A DNA stretch of 64,000 nt from contig DASYAI010000056.1 in the NCBI GenBank assembly GCA_036501425.1, forward strand, positions 134,322-198,321, given 5' to 3'. This document shows, piece after piece, positions 45,659 through 54,171 of the stretch. Position 1 is the stretch's first letter. The number at the start of each line of letters is the position of its first letter. The notes beneath the pieces were generated by a model that saw nothing but the letters and a program-made list of their open reading frames with translations, did no database searches and was not told where the DNA came from. The position numbers were made by a program, and so were the translations under genes. Source of the stretch: DATKRB01 sp036501425 (GTDB lineage: Bacteria > Actinomycetota > Acidimicrobiia > Acidimicrobiales > RAAP-2).

Positions 45659-46523
45659 CGTCGCGCTCGGCAGCCGAGCCGGTCCGGTGGCATCCGTCAT
45701 CGTCACCGCCCTGGCCGTTGGGTCTCGGCGCGAGCGACCGGACCAGGTGGTCGGAGAGGAGCCGCTCGAAGTCCGGCTGAGCGGACCCGGGCGGCCTCCC
45801 CGGCCAGTGGCGGTCACCATGCGGACGCCGGGCCACGACTTCGAACTGGCCGTCGGGTTCCTCCTCTCCGAGGGTTTGCTCACCGACCAGGGCGACCTCC
45901 GAACGGTCCGGTACTGCGACCTCCCCCCGGACGACGTGCAGCGCTACAACGTCGTGACCGTTTCGAGCACCGGCCCGTTCGACGTGGAGGAGCGTCGACG
46001 GGCCTCGACCATCTCTTCGAGCTGCGGTATCTGTGGCACCGCGAGCCTCGACCAGCTCCACCAGCGGTGCGGTCCCCTGGGCACCGGGCCGCCGATCGAG
46101 GCCGAGCTGCTCGTCGAGCTCCCAGAGCGGCTCCGGAAGCTCCAGCGGGTGTTCGAGCGGACCGGGGGCCTGCACGCGGCCGGCCTCTTCGAGCACACGG
46201 GCCGATTGCTGGCGGTCCGCGAGGACGTGGGTCGTCACAACGCCGTCGACAAGCTGGTCGGCTGGGCCGCCATGCAGCGGCGGCTTCCCCTGTCCTCGGC
46301 CGTCCTGGTGGTCTCGGGCCGGGTCAGCTTCGAGATCGTCCAGAAGGCCGCGATCGCCGGTATCCCGGCTCTGGTGGCCGTCTCCGCGCCCTCCAGCCTG
46401 GCCGTCGACACCGCCCGCGACCTCAACATGACGCTCGCCGGGTTCGTGCGAGGCGACCGGGCCAACCTCTACGCGGGGGCCGAGCGCGTGGTCGGCATGC
46501 CCCCGGACCGCCGTGCCGGCTAG
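45645..46523 (+). CDS. fdhD: Formate dehydrogenase sulfurtransferase FdhD
   Basis: Transfers sulfur to the molybdenum cofactor of formate dehydrogenase, without which the enzyme is inactive. The 292-aa product has EEPLEVRLSG, VAVTMRTPGHDFELAVGFLL, SSSCGICGTASLDQL with the reactive CxxC pair, VREDVGRHNAVDKLVGWA and LVVSGRVSFEIVQKAAIAGI, all FdhD hallmarks. Start ATG 45645. The mobA gene begins inside its last codons. Confidence 0.95.
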   Translation: MLSDDVALGSRAGPVASVIVTALAVGSRRERPDQVVGEEPLEVRLSGPGRPPRPVAVTMRTPGHDFELAVGFLLSEGLLTDQGDLRTVRYCDLPPDDVQRYNVVTVSSTGPFDVEERRRASTISSSCGICGTASLDQLHQRCGPLGTGPPIEAELLVELPERLRKLQRVFERTGGLHAAGLFEHTGRLLAVREDVGRHNAVDKLVGWAAMQRRLPLSSAVLVVSGRVSFEIVQKAAIAGIPALVAVSAPSSLAVDTARDLNMTLAGFVRGDRANLYAGAERVVGMPPDRRAG

Positions 46524-47172
46524 TCCCCGCACGGCCGGCATGCTGTTGACCGGCGGCGCCAGCACGCGCATGGGTACCGACAAGGCGAGCCTTCCCGTGC
46601 GGGGCGTTCCCATGGCGACACGGCTCGGCCGGCTGCTGGCGGGGGTCTGTGGTCCGGCGGTCGAGGTGGGCCCCGGCCACTCCGAGCTGCCGGCGGTGGT
46701 CGAACCGACGCCCGGGCAGGGACCTCTGACCGCCATCGTGGCCGGGGCGGCGGCACTGCGCGCCGCCGGGTGGTGGGGCCCGGTGGTCGTGATCGCCTGC
46801 GACCTTCCCCTCCTCACCGACCCGGCCCTCCGGCTGGTTGCCACCTGGCCCGGTGAGGGCGCGGCGGTCCCCCTGGTCGGGGGTCGTCGACAGCCGTTGT
46901 GCGCCCGGTGGGCCCCGGAGGACCTGCTCGCCGCCCGGCAACGGGCCGCCGCCGGCCGGCGGTCGCTCGGGGACCTACCCGGTGCCGGTCCCACCTCCCT
47001 CCTCACCCCCGAGGAGTGGGGTGCTGTCGCCTCGGGATCGGCCTTCGCCGACGCCGACGATCCCCCAGCGTTGCTCCGGCTGCTGGCGGAGGGCGGGGCC
47101 GACGGCGTGCAACGGTCCGTTTCCTCCTGCGCATCGCGGGTACGAGGGACCGGTGAGCGATCGGCTGGCTGA
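46513..47172 (+). CDS. mobA: Molybdenum cofactor guanylyltransferase MobA
   Basis: Attaches GMP to molybdopterin to make the bis-MGD cofactor that formate dehydrogenase uses. The 219-aa product has the nucleotide loop MLLTGGASTRMGTDKASLPV, PGQGPLTAIVAGAAAL, the metal-binding VIACDLPLLTDPAL, and ends with a helical tail. Start GTG 46513 overlaps fdhD. MobA products vary in their C-terminal 40 residues, as here. Confidence 0.9.
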   Translation: MPASPRTAGMLLTGGASTRMGTDKASLPVRGVPMATRLGRLLAGVCGPAVEVGPGHSELPAVVEPTPGQGPLTAIVAGAAALRAAGWWGPVVVIACDLPLLTDPALRLVATWPGEGAAVPLVGGRRQPLCARWAPEDLLAARQRAAAGRRSLGDLPGAGPTSLLTPEEWGAVASGSAFADADDPPALLRLLAEGGADGVQRSVSSCASRVRGTGERSAG

Positions 47173-47644
47173 CGGCGCAGGTCACCATGAGCGGGCAGGA
47201 GCCGAGAGCTGGCTCGGGCTGTGCGACGGTGCCTTGCCGGTCGAGGCCGTGACCCGCTGGGTCAAGGTGCCGAGCTGCGGGGCGATCGTGACCTTCTGTG
47301 GCTGCGTGCGGGACCACAGCCCGGGACGTCCAGAGGTGAGCTCCCTCGAGTACGAGGCGTACGAGGGGCCGGCTGTCCGTCGGATGGAGGAGATCGTGAT
47401 CTCGGCTCGCGCACGATGGTCGCTCGGTCGGGTCGCGATGGTGCACCGGACGGGGCTCCTCGCGGTGTCCGAGGACGCGGTCGTCGTCGCCGTTTCCTCC
47501 GCGCACCGAACCGAGGCGTTCGAGGCGGCCCGGTTCTGCATCGACGCGCTGAAGGCGTCCGTCCCGATCTGGAAGCACGAGTGCTGGCGCGGCGGGCAGG
47601 GCTGGGGTACTTGCGCCCACCAGCTCGACGACATCACCGCCTGA
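47153..47644 (+). CDS. moaE: Molybdopterin synthase large subunit MoaE
   Basis: Partner of MoaD in making molybdopterin. The 163-aa product, from GTG 47153, has SCGAIVTFCGCVRDHSPGRP, LEYEAYEGPAVRRMEEIV, AMVHRTGLLAVSEDAVVVAV, SSAHRTEAFEAARFCIDAL and KASVPIWKHECW, with the catalytic Lys pair and the His. It overlaps mobA by 20 bases. MoaD is encoded 19 kb away, in the other moa block. Confidence 0.93.
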   Translation: MSDRLADGAGHHERAGAESWLGLCDGALPVEAVTRWVKVPSCGAIVTFCGCVRDHSPGRPEVSSLEYEAYEGPAVRRMEEIVISARARWSLGRVAMVHRTGLLAVSEDAVVVAVSSAHRTEAFEAARFCIDALKASVPIWKHECWRGGQGWGTCAHQLDDITA

Positions 47645-47649
47645 CACCG

Positions 47650-49032
47650 GTGGGCGACCTTCTCCCACTCCCGACGGCCTGGCGGTTGGTGCTGGAGCAC
47701 TGTTCCCCACTGGCGCCGGTCGACCGCTCCCCGGTCGAGGGCCTGGGTCGCACCGTGGCGCAGGACGTGACCGCCACCGTGGCGGTGCCGGGCTTCGACA
47801 ACTCGGCGATGGACGGCTTCGCCGTCCGAGCGGTCGACGCCAGCAGCTCACCGACCATCCTCGAGCTCGTGGGCTCCGTGATGGCCGGCCAGCGCGCAGC
47901 GTCGTCGCTGCGGGCTGGCGAGGCGGTCCGCATCATGACCGGCGCCCCCGTTCCCTCGGGCGCCGACGCCGTCTGCCCGGTCGAACAGACCATCGTGCGC
48001 GGCCGGACCGTCACCCTCACCATTCCGGTGCGGGCGGGCGACCACGTTCGTCGGGCCGGTGAGGACGTGGAGGCCGGCGACACGGTGGCCCGGGCCGGCG
48101 AGGTCCTCGGCGCGGCGACGATAGGACTGCTCGAAGCCGTCGGCTGCCGGACCGTCCGGTGCCACCCCGCTCCCCGGGTCGGCGTCCTGTCCACCGGCGA
48201 CGAGCTGCTGCCCGGAGCCGACGGCGGCATCCACGACAGCAATCGGGCCGCGTTGCTCGGCGCGCTGCGAAGCGACGGCATGCCGGCCGTAGATCTCGGG
48301 GTGCTGCCCGACGAACCCCACGTGGTCGCCGGCGCGCTCGACCGGGCGGCGCAGTCGTGTGATGCCGTCATCACCACCGGTGGCGTGAGCGTGGGTGACC
48401 GGGACGTCGTCCGCGCGGTCCTGGCCCGGACCGAAACGCTCGTCTACCACTGGCTGCAGATCGCCGTGAAGCCAGCCAAGCCGCTGGTGTTCGCCGTCCT
48501 CGAGGGCCCCCGCGCCCCGGTGCCCGTCTTCGGGCTGCCGGGTAACCCGGTCTCCGCCCTGGTGAGCTACGAGCTGTTCGCTCGGCCGGGCCTCCGGCGC
48601 ATGGCCGGCTACCGGAGTTGGTGGCGGCCCGCCACCGTGGCTTCTGCGGGCACCGACTTCGCCCGCCGATCCGACGGCAAGACGCACCTGGTGCCCTCGG
48701 TGCTCCGGGTGGGGCCCAACGGGCGAGCGCAGGTCTGGCCGTGCCCGCGCCAGGGCTCCCACCTGCTCACCTCGCTGACCCCCGCCAACTCGCTCGTGAT
48801 CCTCCCCGATGGGCCGGGGTCGCCGGCCGGTGCGGGCGTCGAGGCATGGGTCCTCGATGCCGCCGACGTCTTCATGCCGCCCGGAGGCCGGTCGGTGCCC
48901 GCCACCTTCGCCCCGGAGCCCTGCGCCGCCCCGGGGTCCGGCGACGGACCTCGGATCGACGGCCTTCACCGGCGGGCCGGCGAGCCCGGGGCAACCCCGC
49001 TCGTCGGCGAGACGGCGGATCCCGACCGGTGA
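47650..49032 (+). CDS. moeA: Molybdopterin molybdenumtransferase MoeA
   Basis: Inserts molybdate into adenylylated molybdopterin. The 460-aa product from GTG 47650 has FDNSAMDGFAVRA, GEAVRIMTGAPVPSGADAVC, GVLSTGDELLPG with DSNRAALLGAL, the TGGVSVGDRDVVRAVL motif and FGLPGNPVSALVSYELF. A C-terminal beta domain and a Gly/Pro-rich tail follow. Start is four bases after the moaE stop, end overlaps the CcdA-like start (GTGA). Confidence 0.94.
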   Translation: MGDLLPLPTAWRLVLEHCSPLAPVDRSPVEGLGRTVAQDVTATVAVPGFDNSAMDGFAVRAVDASSSPTILELVGSVMAGQRAASSLRAGEAVRIMTGAPVPSGADAVCPVEQTIVRGRTVTLTIPVRAGDHVRRAGEDVEAGDTVARAGEVLGAATIGLLEAVGCRTVRCHPAPRVGVLSTGDELLPGADGGIHDSNRAALLGALRSDGMPAVDLGVLPDEPHVVAGALDRAAQSCDAVITTGGVSVGDRDVVRAVLARTETLVYHWLQIAVKPAKPLVFAVLEGPRAPVPVFGLPGNPVSALVSYELFARPGLRRMAGYRSWWRPATVASAGTDFARRSDGKTHLVPSVLRVGPNGRAQVWPCPRQGSHLLTSLTPANSLVILPDGPGSPAGAGVEAWVLDAADVFMPPGGRSVPATFAPEPCAAPGSGDGPRIDGLHRRAGEPGATPLVGETADPDR

Positions 49033-50003
49033 GTCCGCCGGCGGCGGTGCTCGGCACCCCCGGGATCAGTCCCGGGCTGCTGGGGTACGCCTTCACCCTC
49101 GGGCTGGTCACCCCGGTCAACCCGTGCGCCTTCCCTCTGCTGCCCGCCTGGATGGCCGCCCTGGTGCCCAGCCGGGCCGACGAAGGGTGGGCCGCGAGGA
49201 CGGGCCGCGGCCTGACGACCGGTACCTCCGTGACGGTGGGGTTCGTGGTGGCCTTCGGCGCGGTCGGGCTGCTGGCGGACGGGGGCGCGCAGCTGGTGCG
49301 TCGCTGGGCCCCCTGGCTCATGGTGCTCGTGGGCGTCGCCCTCGTCGCAGGGGGCATCAGCGGGCTCGCCGGCCGGTCTCCTCGGATCGGCATCGGCGCC
49401 CTGCGAACCCGGGGCCGCCGGGGGGTGGTGGCCGCAATCGGGTTCGGGGTCTCGTACGCCGCGGCCTCGGTCGGCTGCGCGCTCCCGCTCTTCGTCGCCG
49501 GCATCGCCGGCTCGTTCGAACAGGGAGGAGCGCTCGACGCGGTCGGCACCCTTCTGGCGTACTCGCTCGGCGTGGGACTCCTGCTGGTGGTGACGGCGCT
49601 ACTCGCCATCCACGCCGGTGCCCCGGCCCTACGTCGGCTCGGCTCCTTCGGCCGCTGCGTGCCCGCCATCGGGAGCGCCGCGCTGGTGGTGACCGGGGCC
49701 TACCTGACCTTCTACTGGGTCATCACGCTCGTCGGCTCGGGGACGACCCCGGCGCCGATCGCCGCTATCGACGCCGTGCAGGCGGCGATCAGCGGCTGGC
49801 TGGCGGCCTCACCCGGTCTGGCCGGCGTCGCCCTGGGCGCGGTGGTGCTGATCGCCTGCGGCGTGGTCATCCGTGGCGCTCGGGGCGAGCCGCGCCGCGG
49901 GCCCGCGGGGCGGATCGGTCGGGCGCCAGCGGCCGGCCGGCGGCCCGCGCCGACGACCCGAGCCCGGACCGCGCCGGGGACGGCGCCGGGTCCCCCCTGG
50001 TGA
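49029..50003 (+). CDS. CcdA/DsbD-type thiol-disulfide membrane protein
   Basis: Moves reducing equivalents across the membrane to periplasmic thiol proteins. The 324-aa product has about eight helices in two repeats with one reactive Cys each: TPVNPCAFPLLPAWMAALVP in the first and ASVGCALPLFVAGIAGSF in the second. The NPCxFPLLP motif is diagnostic of the family. An Arg/Pro-rich tail follows. GTG 49029 and the next start at 50000 both overlap neighbouring stops, so it is coupled to moeA and to the Sco-TlpA gene, whose cysteines it could reduce. Confidence 0.9.
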   Translation: MSPPAAVLGTPGISPGLLGYAFTLGLVTPVNPCAFPLLPAWMAALVPSRADEGWAARTGRGLTTGTSVTVGFVVAFGAVGLLADGGAQLVRRWAPWLMVLVGVALVAGGISGLAGRSPRIGIGALRTRGRRGVVAAIGFGVSYAAASVGCALPLFVAGIAGSFEQGGALDAVGTLLAYSLGVGLLLVVTALLAIHAGAPALRRLGSFGRCVPAIGSAALVVTGAYLTFYWVITLVGSGTTPAPIAAIDAVQAAISGWLAASPGLAGVALGAVVLIACGVVIRGARGEPRRGPAGRIGRAPAAGRRPAPTTRARTAPGTAPGPPW

Positions 50004-51277
50004 GCACAACCGGGGAGGACGGTCACGGCCTTGCCCTGGCTTCTGATCCCGAGCCGTCGGGGCCGGCAAGCTCGCCGGAGACCGCGGCGCCCCGGCGCCG
50101 GGGCCGACGCCGGAGCGCTGCTGCGGCGGTCGGTGGGGCGGCCGTCGTCGTCTGCCTGGCGGTGGTCCTGCTCCTGCCCGCCGGCAACGGATCGGGCCCC
50201 GAGGTGGCAGCGGGGATCAACCGGCCGGACGCCTCTCTGCTGGATCTGAACCTGCTGGGCGGCCACTCGACCGTCGCGCCGGACTTCACCCTGACCAACC
50301 AGTGGGGACGGCCGACCGCGCTGTCCGGCTTCCGGGGAAAGGTGGTGGTGGTCTCGGTGCAAGACGACCGCTGCACCGACCTGTGCACGCTCTTCGCCCA
50401 GGACGTGCGAGCGGCCGACCAGGACCTTGGCGCGGCAGCGTCCCGGGTGGTGTTCCTGGCGGTGAACGCCAATCCGTTCTATCCGCAGGTTTCAGCAGTT
50501 CGAGCGTGGAGCGACCAACATGGCCTGGGCTCCGAAGGGAACTGGCGGTTCGTGACGGGTTCCCCCGCCCGTTTGCGCGCGGTGTGGAAGGACTACTACG
50601 CCTTCGTCCACCTCGACCGCACCAACCGGACCGTGGTCCACAGCACGGCCCTGTACTTTGTCGGCCCTTCGGGGCGTGAACGAGCCGCCGGGTCGTTCGG
50701 ACCAGACTCGGCGGACACGTCGCTCTTCGCCCACGGCCTCGCCCAGATGGCCGACGATCTGCTCCCGCCGTCGCAGAGGGTGCCGGTGGCCGGGCCGGTG
50801 GCCCCGCCCTCCTCGGCTCCGGGCGCCCCTATCGGCGGACGGGCACCGGCGTTCTCCCTGGACCGACTCGGACCCGGGCGGGGCCCGGTCTCCCTCGCCA
50901 TGCTAGGGGGGAGGTACGCGGTGATCGCCTTCTGGTCCACCACCTGCACCGCCTGCCGGTCGGAGCTGGGCCATCTGGAGGAGGCCCATCGGCACCTTGG
51001 TCCGGACGTGGCCATGGCGGGGATCGACGTCGCGGCCGGCGACCGGTCCTCTCACGGCGCCGGGGCGCTGGGCCTCGCCCGGAGCAACGGGATCACCTTT
51101 CCGCTCGCCACCGATCCCACCGGCGCAGTGGCCGGCTCGTTCCGGGTCACCGCCCTCCCCTACACCGTGATCCTCGGTCCGCGAAGCACGGTGCTCGTGC
51201 GCCATCCGGGCCTCATGACGACCGAGCAGCTGGACTACCTGCTCGAGAGCCTCGATCCATCGCTCGACGGTCGTTAG
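50000..51277 (+). CDS. Fused Sco1-like and TlpA-like redox protein
   Basis: A 425-aa exported protein with an N-terminal membrane helix (SAAAAVGGAAVVVCLAVVLL) and two thioredoxin-fold domains. Domain 1 (about 90-255) is Sco/SenC-like: PDFTLTNQWGRPTALSGFRG, the CxxxC copper motif DDRCTDLCTLFAQD, and a later histidine. Domain 2 (about 285-420) is TlpA/ResA-like with FWSTTCTACRSELGHLEE, a CxxC site, and VTALPYTVILG with the cis-Pro. One chain could both reduce the CuA cysteines of CoxB and deliver copper. The fusion is unusual; normally these are separate genes. Confidence 0.88.
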   Translation: MSTTGEDGHGLALASDPEPSGPASSPETAAPRRRGRRRSAAAAVGGAAVVVCLAVVLLLPAGNGSGPEVAAGINRPDASLLDLNLLGGHSTVAPDFTLTNQWGRPTALSGFRGKVVVVSVQDDRCTDLCTLFAQDVRAADQDLGAAASRVVFLAVNANPFYPQVSAVRAWSDQHGLGSEGNWRFVTGSPARLRAVWKDYYAFVHLDRTNRTVVHSTALYFVGPSGRERAAGSFGPDSADTSLFAHGLAQMADDLLPPSQRVPVAGPVAPPSSAPGAPIGGRAPAFSLDRLGPGRGPVSLAMLGGRYAVIAFWSTTCTACRSELGHLEEAHRHLGPDVAMAGIDVAAGDRSSHGAGALGLARSNGITFPLATDPTGAVAGSFRVTALPYTVILGPRSTVLVRHPGLMTTEQLDYLLESLDPSLDGR

Positions 51278-51286
51278 GGTGAACCG

Positions 51287-52036
51287 TTGGCGAACCAATT
51301 GGCGTTCTCGTACGCTGCCCAGGTGGCTGCAGGCGAGGCAGAGGAAGCGCAATCGACCATCTTCAGCCAGGTAGCTCGTAGCCTCCTCGGTGCGGGCGAC
51401 GCCCAGGCCACGTTGCAGCGCATCGTCGACCTGGCCGTTGCCACGATCGACTCGTGCGAGCACGCCGGCATCTCGTCCATCGAAGGACGGAGGGTTCAGT
51501 CGCCGGCGTCGAGCGACGAGGTACCGGCGACGATAGACCGGCTCCAGTCCGAGACCGGCGAAGGCCCGTGTCTCGACGCCATCAGGGACCACGGGATGTT
51601 CGAGACCGGCCATCTCTCCCGCGAGCGCCGGTGGCCGAACTTCGTCGCTCGCGCCTCGGAGGAATCGGGCATCGAGAGCATCCTGGCGGTCCGCCTCTTC
51701 GTCGACGGGGACACGATGGGAGCGCTCAATCTCTACGCGACGAGCGAGGACGCGTTCGACGAGCACGACCGCGCGGTGGCGACCATCTTCGCGACCCATG
51801 CCGCGGTTGCCCTGTCGACCGCACGGCGGGTCGAGAACCTCCAAGCGGCGATCGATACCCGTCAGGCGATCGGTGTCGCGACCGGCCTCCTCATGGCCCG
51901 CGAAGGCATTTCCGAGTCGGAAGCGTTCGACGTCCTTCGACGGGCGTCCCAGCGACTCAACATCAAGCTGCGGGTGGTGGCGGACCGCATCTCCCATCCC
52001 CAAGCGGAGGACCCCGGGTCACCCCGGACCGCTTAG
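51287..52036 (+). CDS. GAF-ANTAR regulator
   Basis: A 249-aa antiterminator-type regulator. The GAF domain (about 30-175: SLLGAGDAQATLQRIVDLAV, ETGEGPCLDAIRDHGMFETG, ILAVRLFVDGDTMGALNLYA) senses a ligand; the ANTAR domain (about 185-240: LQAAIDTRQAIGVATGLLMA, EGISESEAFDVLRRASQ, LNIKLRVVADRI) binds dual-hairpin RNA in target leaders. Start TTG 51287 follows AGGGTGA. ANTAR targets were not found in the window, but I could not fold the leaders. Confidence 0.85.
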   Translation: MANQLAFSYAAQVAAGEAEEAQSTIFSQVARSLLGAGDAQATLQRIVDLAVATIDSCEHAGISSIEGRRVQSPASSDEVPATIDRLQSETGEGPCLDAIRDHGMFETGHLSRERRWPNFVARASEESGIESILAVRLFVDGDTMGALNLYATSEDAFDEHDRAVATIFATHAAVALSTARRVENLQAAIDTRQAIGVATGLLMAREGISESEAFDVLRRASQRLNIKLRVVADRISHPQAEDPGSPRTA

Positions 52037-52241
52037 CCGCGACCAAGGGCCGGGCCGTTGTCGAAGGGCCTGCTGGATCGCCCCGGCAGCCCAGGCCGGC
52101 CCATCACTCGAGAACCACTGCGGGGCAAGGCGGCGCACCCCCACCCGAGGTCGAAGCCGTGTCGTGTGGGACGCGGCCCGCGACGGGGTACATAGATCCT
52201 GGGCGCGGGCAGGTGACGGGCAGCCGCGCACGGGAGGCCGA

Positions 52242-53120
52242 ATGGAACGTCCGGGCAGACTGGCAGCACGGAGCGCAGGGGCGGCGGCCATCGTGGCCGG
52301 GGTATGGCTGGGGGGCGCCGGGGCCGTTGCCGCGGCCGGCTCTGCGCAGACGACCCACTTCAGCTGGTCCAAGGCCAGCAGGCATGCCCTGGTGACCGAT
52401 CTCCGGACCACGCTCGGCCAGGACACCGTCCAGTTGAACGCCTCTATCCAGGTCGACGAGGATTCGACCGGCCCGGTGACGATTGGAGTCCAGGGCGGCG
52501 TCGACCTCACGAAACGGGCCGCGGCCCTGACGGTGAGCGGGTCAGGCGCGAACGGGGCGAGCATCCTGCCCATTCAAGAAGTGCTCGACGGCGGCACGCT
52601 CTACATCGACGTTCCCAACGGACCGTGGTACTCCGTCCCGCTGACCAGCATCGAGCAGAAGATCGGGGTCTCCGGGTCGCTCGAGGGCGAGTCGAATCCG
52701 ACCCAGTTCCTCTCGTTGATCGCCCAGCAGGGGGGCCAGGTCGCCAGGACAGGGTCGGCCACGCTGCCCGACGGCACGCCGGTGACCGACTACCACGTCG
52801 TGAGCGACCTCGACGCCGCCAACCAGGCCCACCGCCCGCTGACCATCGACCCGGCCCAGCTCAAGCAGCTCGAGACCGCCCTCGGGAGCCACACGCTGGC
52901 CTTCGACGTCGCCGTCGACGCCCAGGGACGGGTCCGCACCTTGAGCAGCTCGATGTCCCTCTCCCCCAAGGCCCTCGGTGCTGGCAACAGCGCCGGCCCG
53001 GTCGCGGTGGACGTCACGTACTCGTTCTCCGGGTACGGCACACCGGTTTCGGTCGCCCCGCCGCCGGCGTCATCGGTCCAGCCGCTCCCGCCGTCGGCTC
53101 TCTCCCAGCTCAAGATCTGA
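52242..53120 (+). CDS. Exported LppX/LprAFG-like protein
   Basis: A 292-aa exported protein, ATG 52242 with GGGAGG upstream. Signal peptide about residues 1-34 (ARSAGAAAIVAGVWLGGAGA then VAAA). The mature part is strand-rich with NASIQVDEDSTGPVTIGVQG, LYIDVPNGPWYSVPLTSIEQ, LPDGTPVTDYHVVSDLDAAN and VDVTYSFSGYGTPVSVAPPP, similar in layout to LppX/LprG-type lipid-binding lipoproteins, but without a lipobox Cys. The family link is tentative. Preceded by a 205-bp gap without a recognisable feature. Confidence 0.7.
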   Translation: MERPGRLAARSAGAAAIVAGVWLGGAGAVAAAGSAQTTHFSWSKASRHALVTDLRTTLGQDTVQLNASIQVDEDSTGPVTIGVQGGVDLTKRAAALTVSGSGANGASILPIQEVLDGGTLYIDVPNGPWYSVPLTSIEQKIGVSGSLEGESNPTQFLSLIAQQGGQVARTGSATLPDGTPVTDYHVVSDLDAANQAHRPLTIDPAQLKQLETALGSHTLAFDVAVDAQGRVRTLSSSMSLSPKALGAGNSAGPVAVDVTYSFSGYGTPVSVAPPPASSVQPLPPSALSQLKI

Positions 53121-53233
53121 ATCCGCCGGAGCCGGCCGAGGGCGGCCTTGCGAGGGCGGAGCAAACCACGGCCGGCCGAAGCCGATCACCAGGGGGCGCT
53201 AGCGTCGCAGCAGGTCGAGCGAGGGAGGCGCAG

Positions 53234-53977
53234 ATGACGCAACGCACCGTGGAGATCGAGACCGCGGACGGCAGCTGCCCGGCAGCACTGAGCGTCCCCG
53301 AAGGGGAGGGCCCCTGGCCAGGGGTGCTGCTGTTCCCCGACGCCGGCGGGATGCGGGACACGGTCCGTCAGATGGGAGAGCAGCTGTCGGCCCTGGGGTA
53401 CGTGGTGCTGGTGCCCGACTTCTACTACCGCAACGGTCCCTACGACCCGGTCGACATGAGGACCTTGTCGTCCAGCAAGGAATCCATGAGCAGGATCATG
53501 GCCATGATGCAGGGGTACACCACCGACATGGCGGTGAGCGACGCCGTCGCCTTCGTCGACTACCTGAGCTCGCAACCTGAGAAGAAGCCCGGCGGCGTCG
53601 GTACCACCGGATACTGCATGGGCGGCCGGCTGTCACTCCTCACCGCGGCAAACCTTGGCGACCGGATCGCCGCGTCCGCCTCGTTCCACGGCGGGGGCAT
53701 CGCCAAGGCGGACGACCCGAACAGCCCCCACCACAAGGCCGACGCCATTCGGGCGACCGTCTACGTGGCCGGCGCCATCGAGGACCAGTCGTTCACCGAC
53801 GAGGACAAGGAGCTCCTGGAGGAATCCTTGACCGGGGCGAAGGTGCCCCACACCATCGAGACCTACCCGGCGCACCACGGCTTCGCCGTCCCCGACAACG
53901 CCAGCTTCGACGAGGCCGCCGCCGAGCGCCACTGGCAGGCCCTCGAGAGCCTCTTCGGGTCGAACCTCGGGTCCTGA
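53234..53977 (+). CDS. Dienelactone hydrolase family protein
   Basis: An alpha/beta hydrolase of the dienelactone hydrolase family, 247 aa from ATG 53234 (GAGGGAGG upstream). The catalytic triad is visible: nucleophile Cys in TTGYCMGGRLSLL, Asp in GAIEDQSFTDEDK and His in YPAHHGFAVPD. It starts with VEIETADGSCPAALSVPEG and PGVLLFPDAGGMRDTVRQMG, the oxyanion-loop region. It may act in aromatic catabolism with the monooxygenase downstream, but the pair is separated by 195 bases and a gene remnant. Confidence 0.9.
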   Translation: MTQRTVEIETADGSCPAALSVPEGEGPWPGVLLFPDAGGMRDTVRQMGEQLSALGYVVLVPDFYYRNGPYDPVDMRTLSSSKESMSRIMAMMQGYTTDMAVSDAVAFVDYLSSQPEKKPGGVGTTGYCMGGRLSLLTAANLGDRIAASASFHGGGIAKADDPNSPHHKADAIRATVYVAGAIEDQSFTDEDKELLEESLTGAKVPHTIETYPAHHGFAVPDNASFDEAAAERHWQALESLFGSNLGS

Positions 53978-54009
53978 ACTCCGAGAGCAGCCAACTCTCT
54001 CCTCACCAC

Positions 54010-54064
54010 GGCCCTGCGCGCCACGCTGGGCATCCTGGAGGGAGCGGTCGAGGAGCGCCTGAGT
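54010..54064 (+). pseudogene. Remnant of a second SRPBCC gene
   Basis: Bases 54010-54040 are identical to 25958-25988, which code for the last helix of the SRPBCC protein at 25536. Similarity continues more weakly to about 54062. The frame here reads ALRATLGILEGAVEERL. Nothing upstream of 54010 matches the rest of that gene, so only the 3' tail of a lost copy remains between the hydrolase and the monooxygenase. Confidence 0.75.
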
Positions 54065-54171
54065 CCCCCTTGCCGTTCCCAAAAGTAGCGCGCAGCAGGC
54101 GCTTGCGGCAAGGCCCTGGCAGGTGCGCACACTCTCCGCTCGAGCAGGAAACCTATGGAGGGGGGCGTGGT

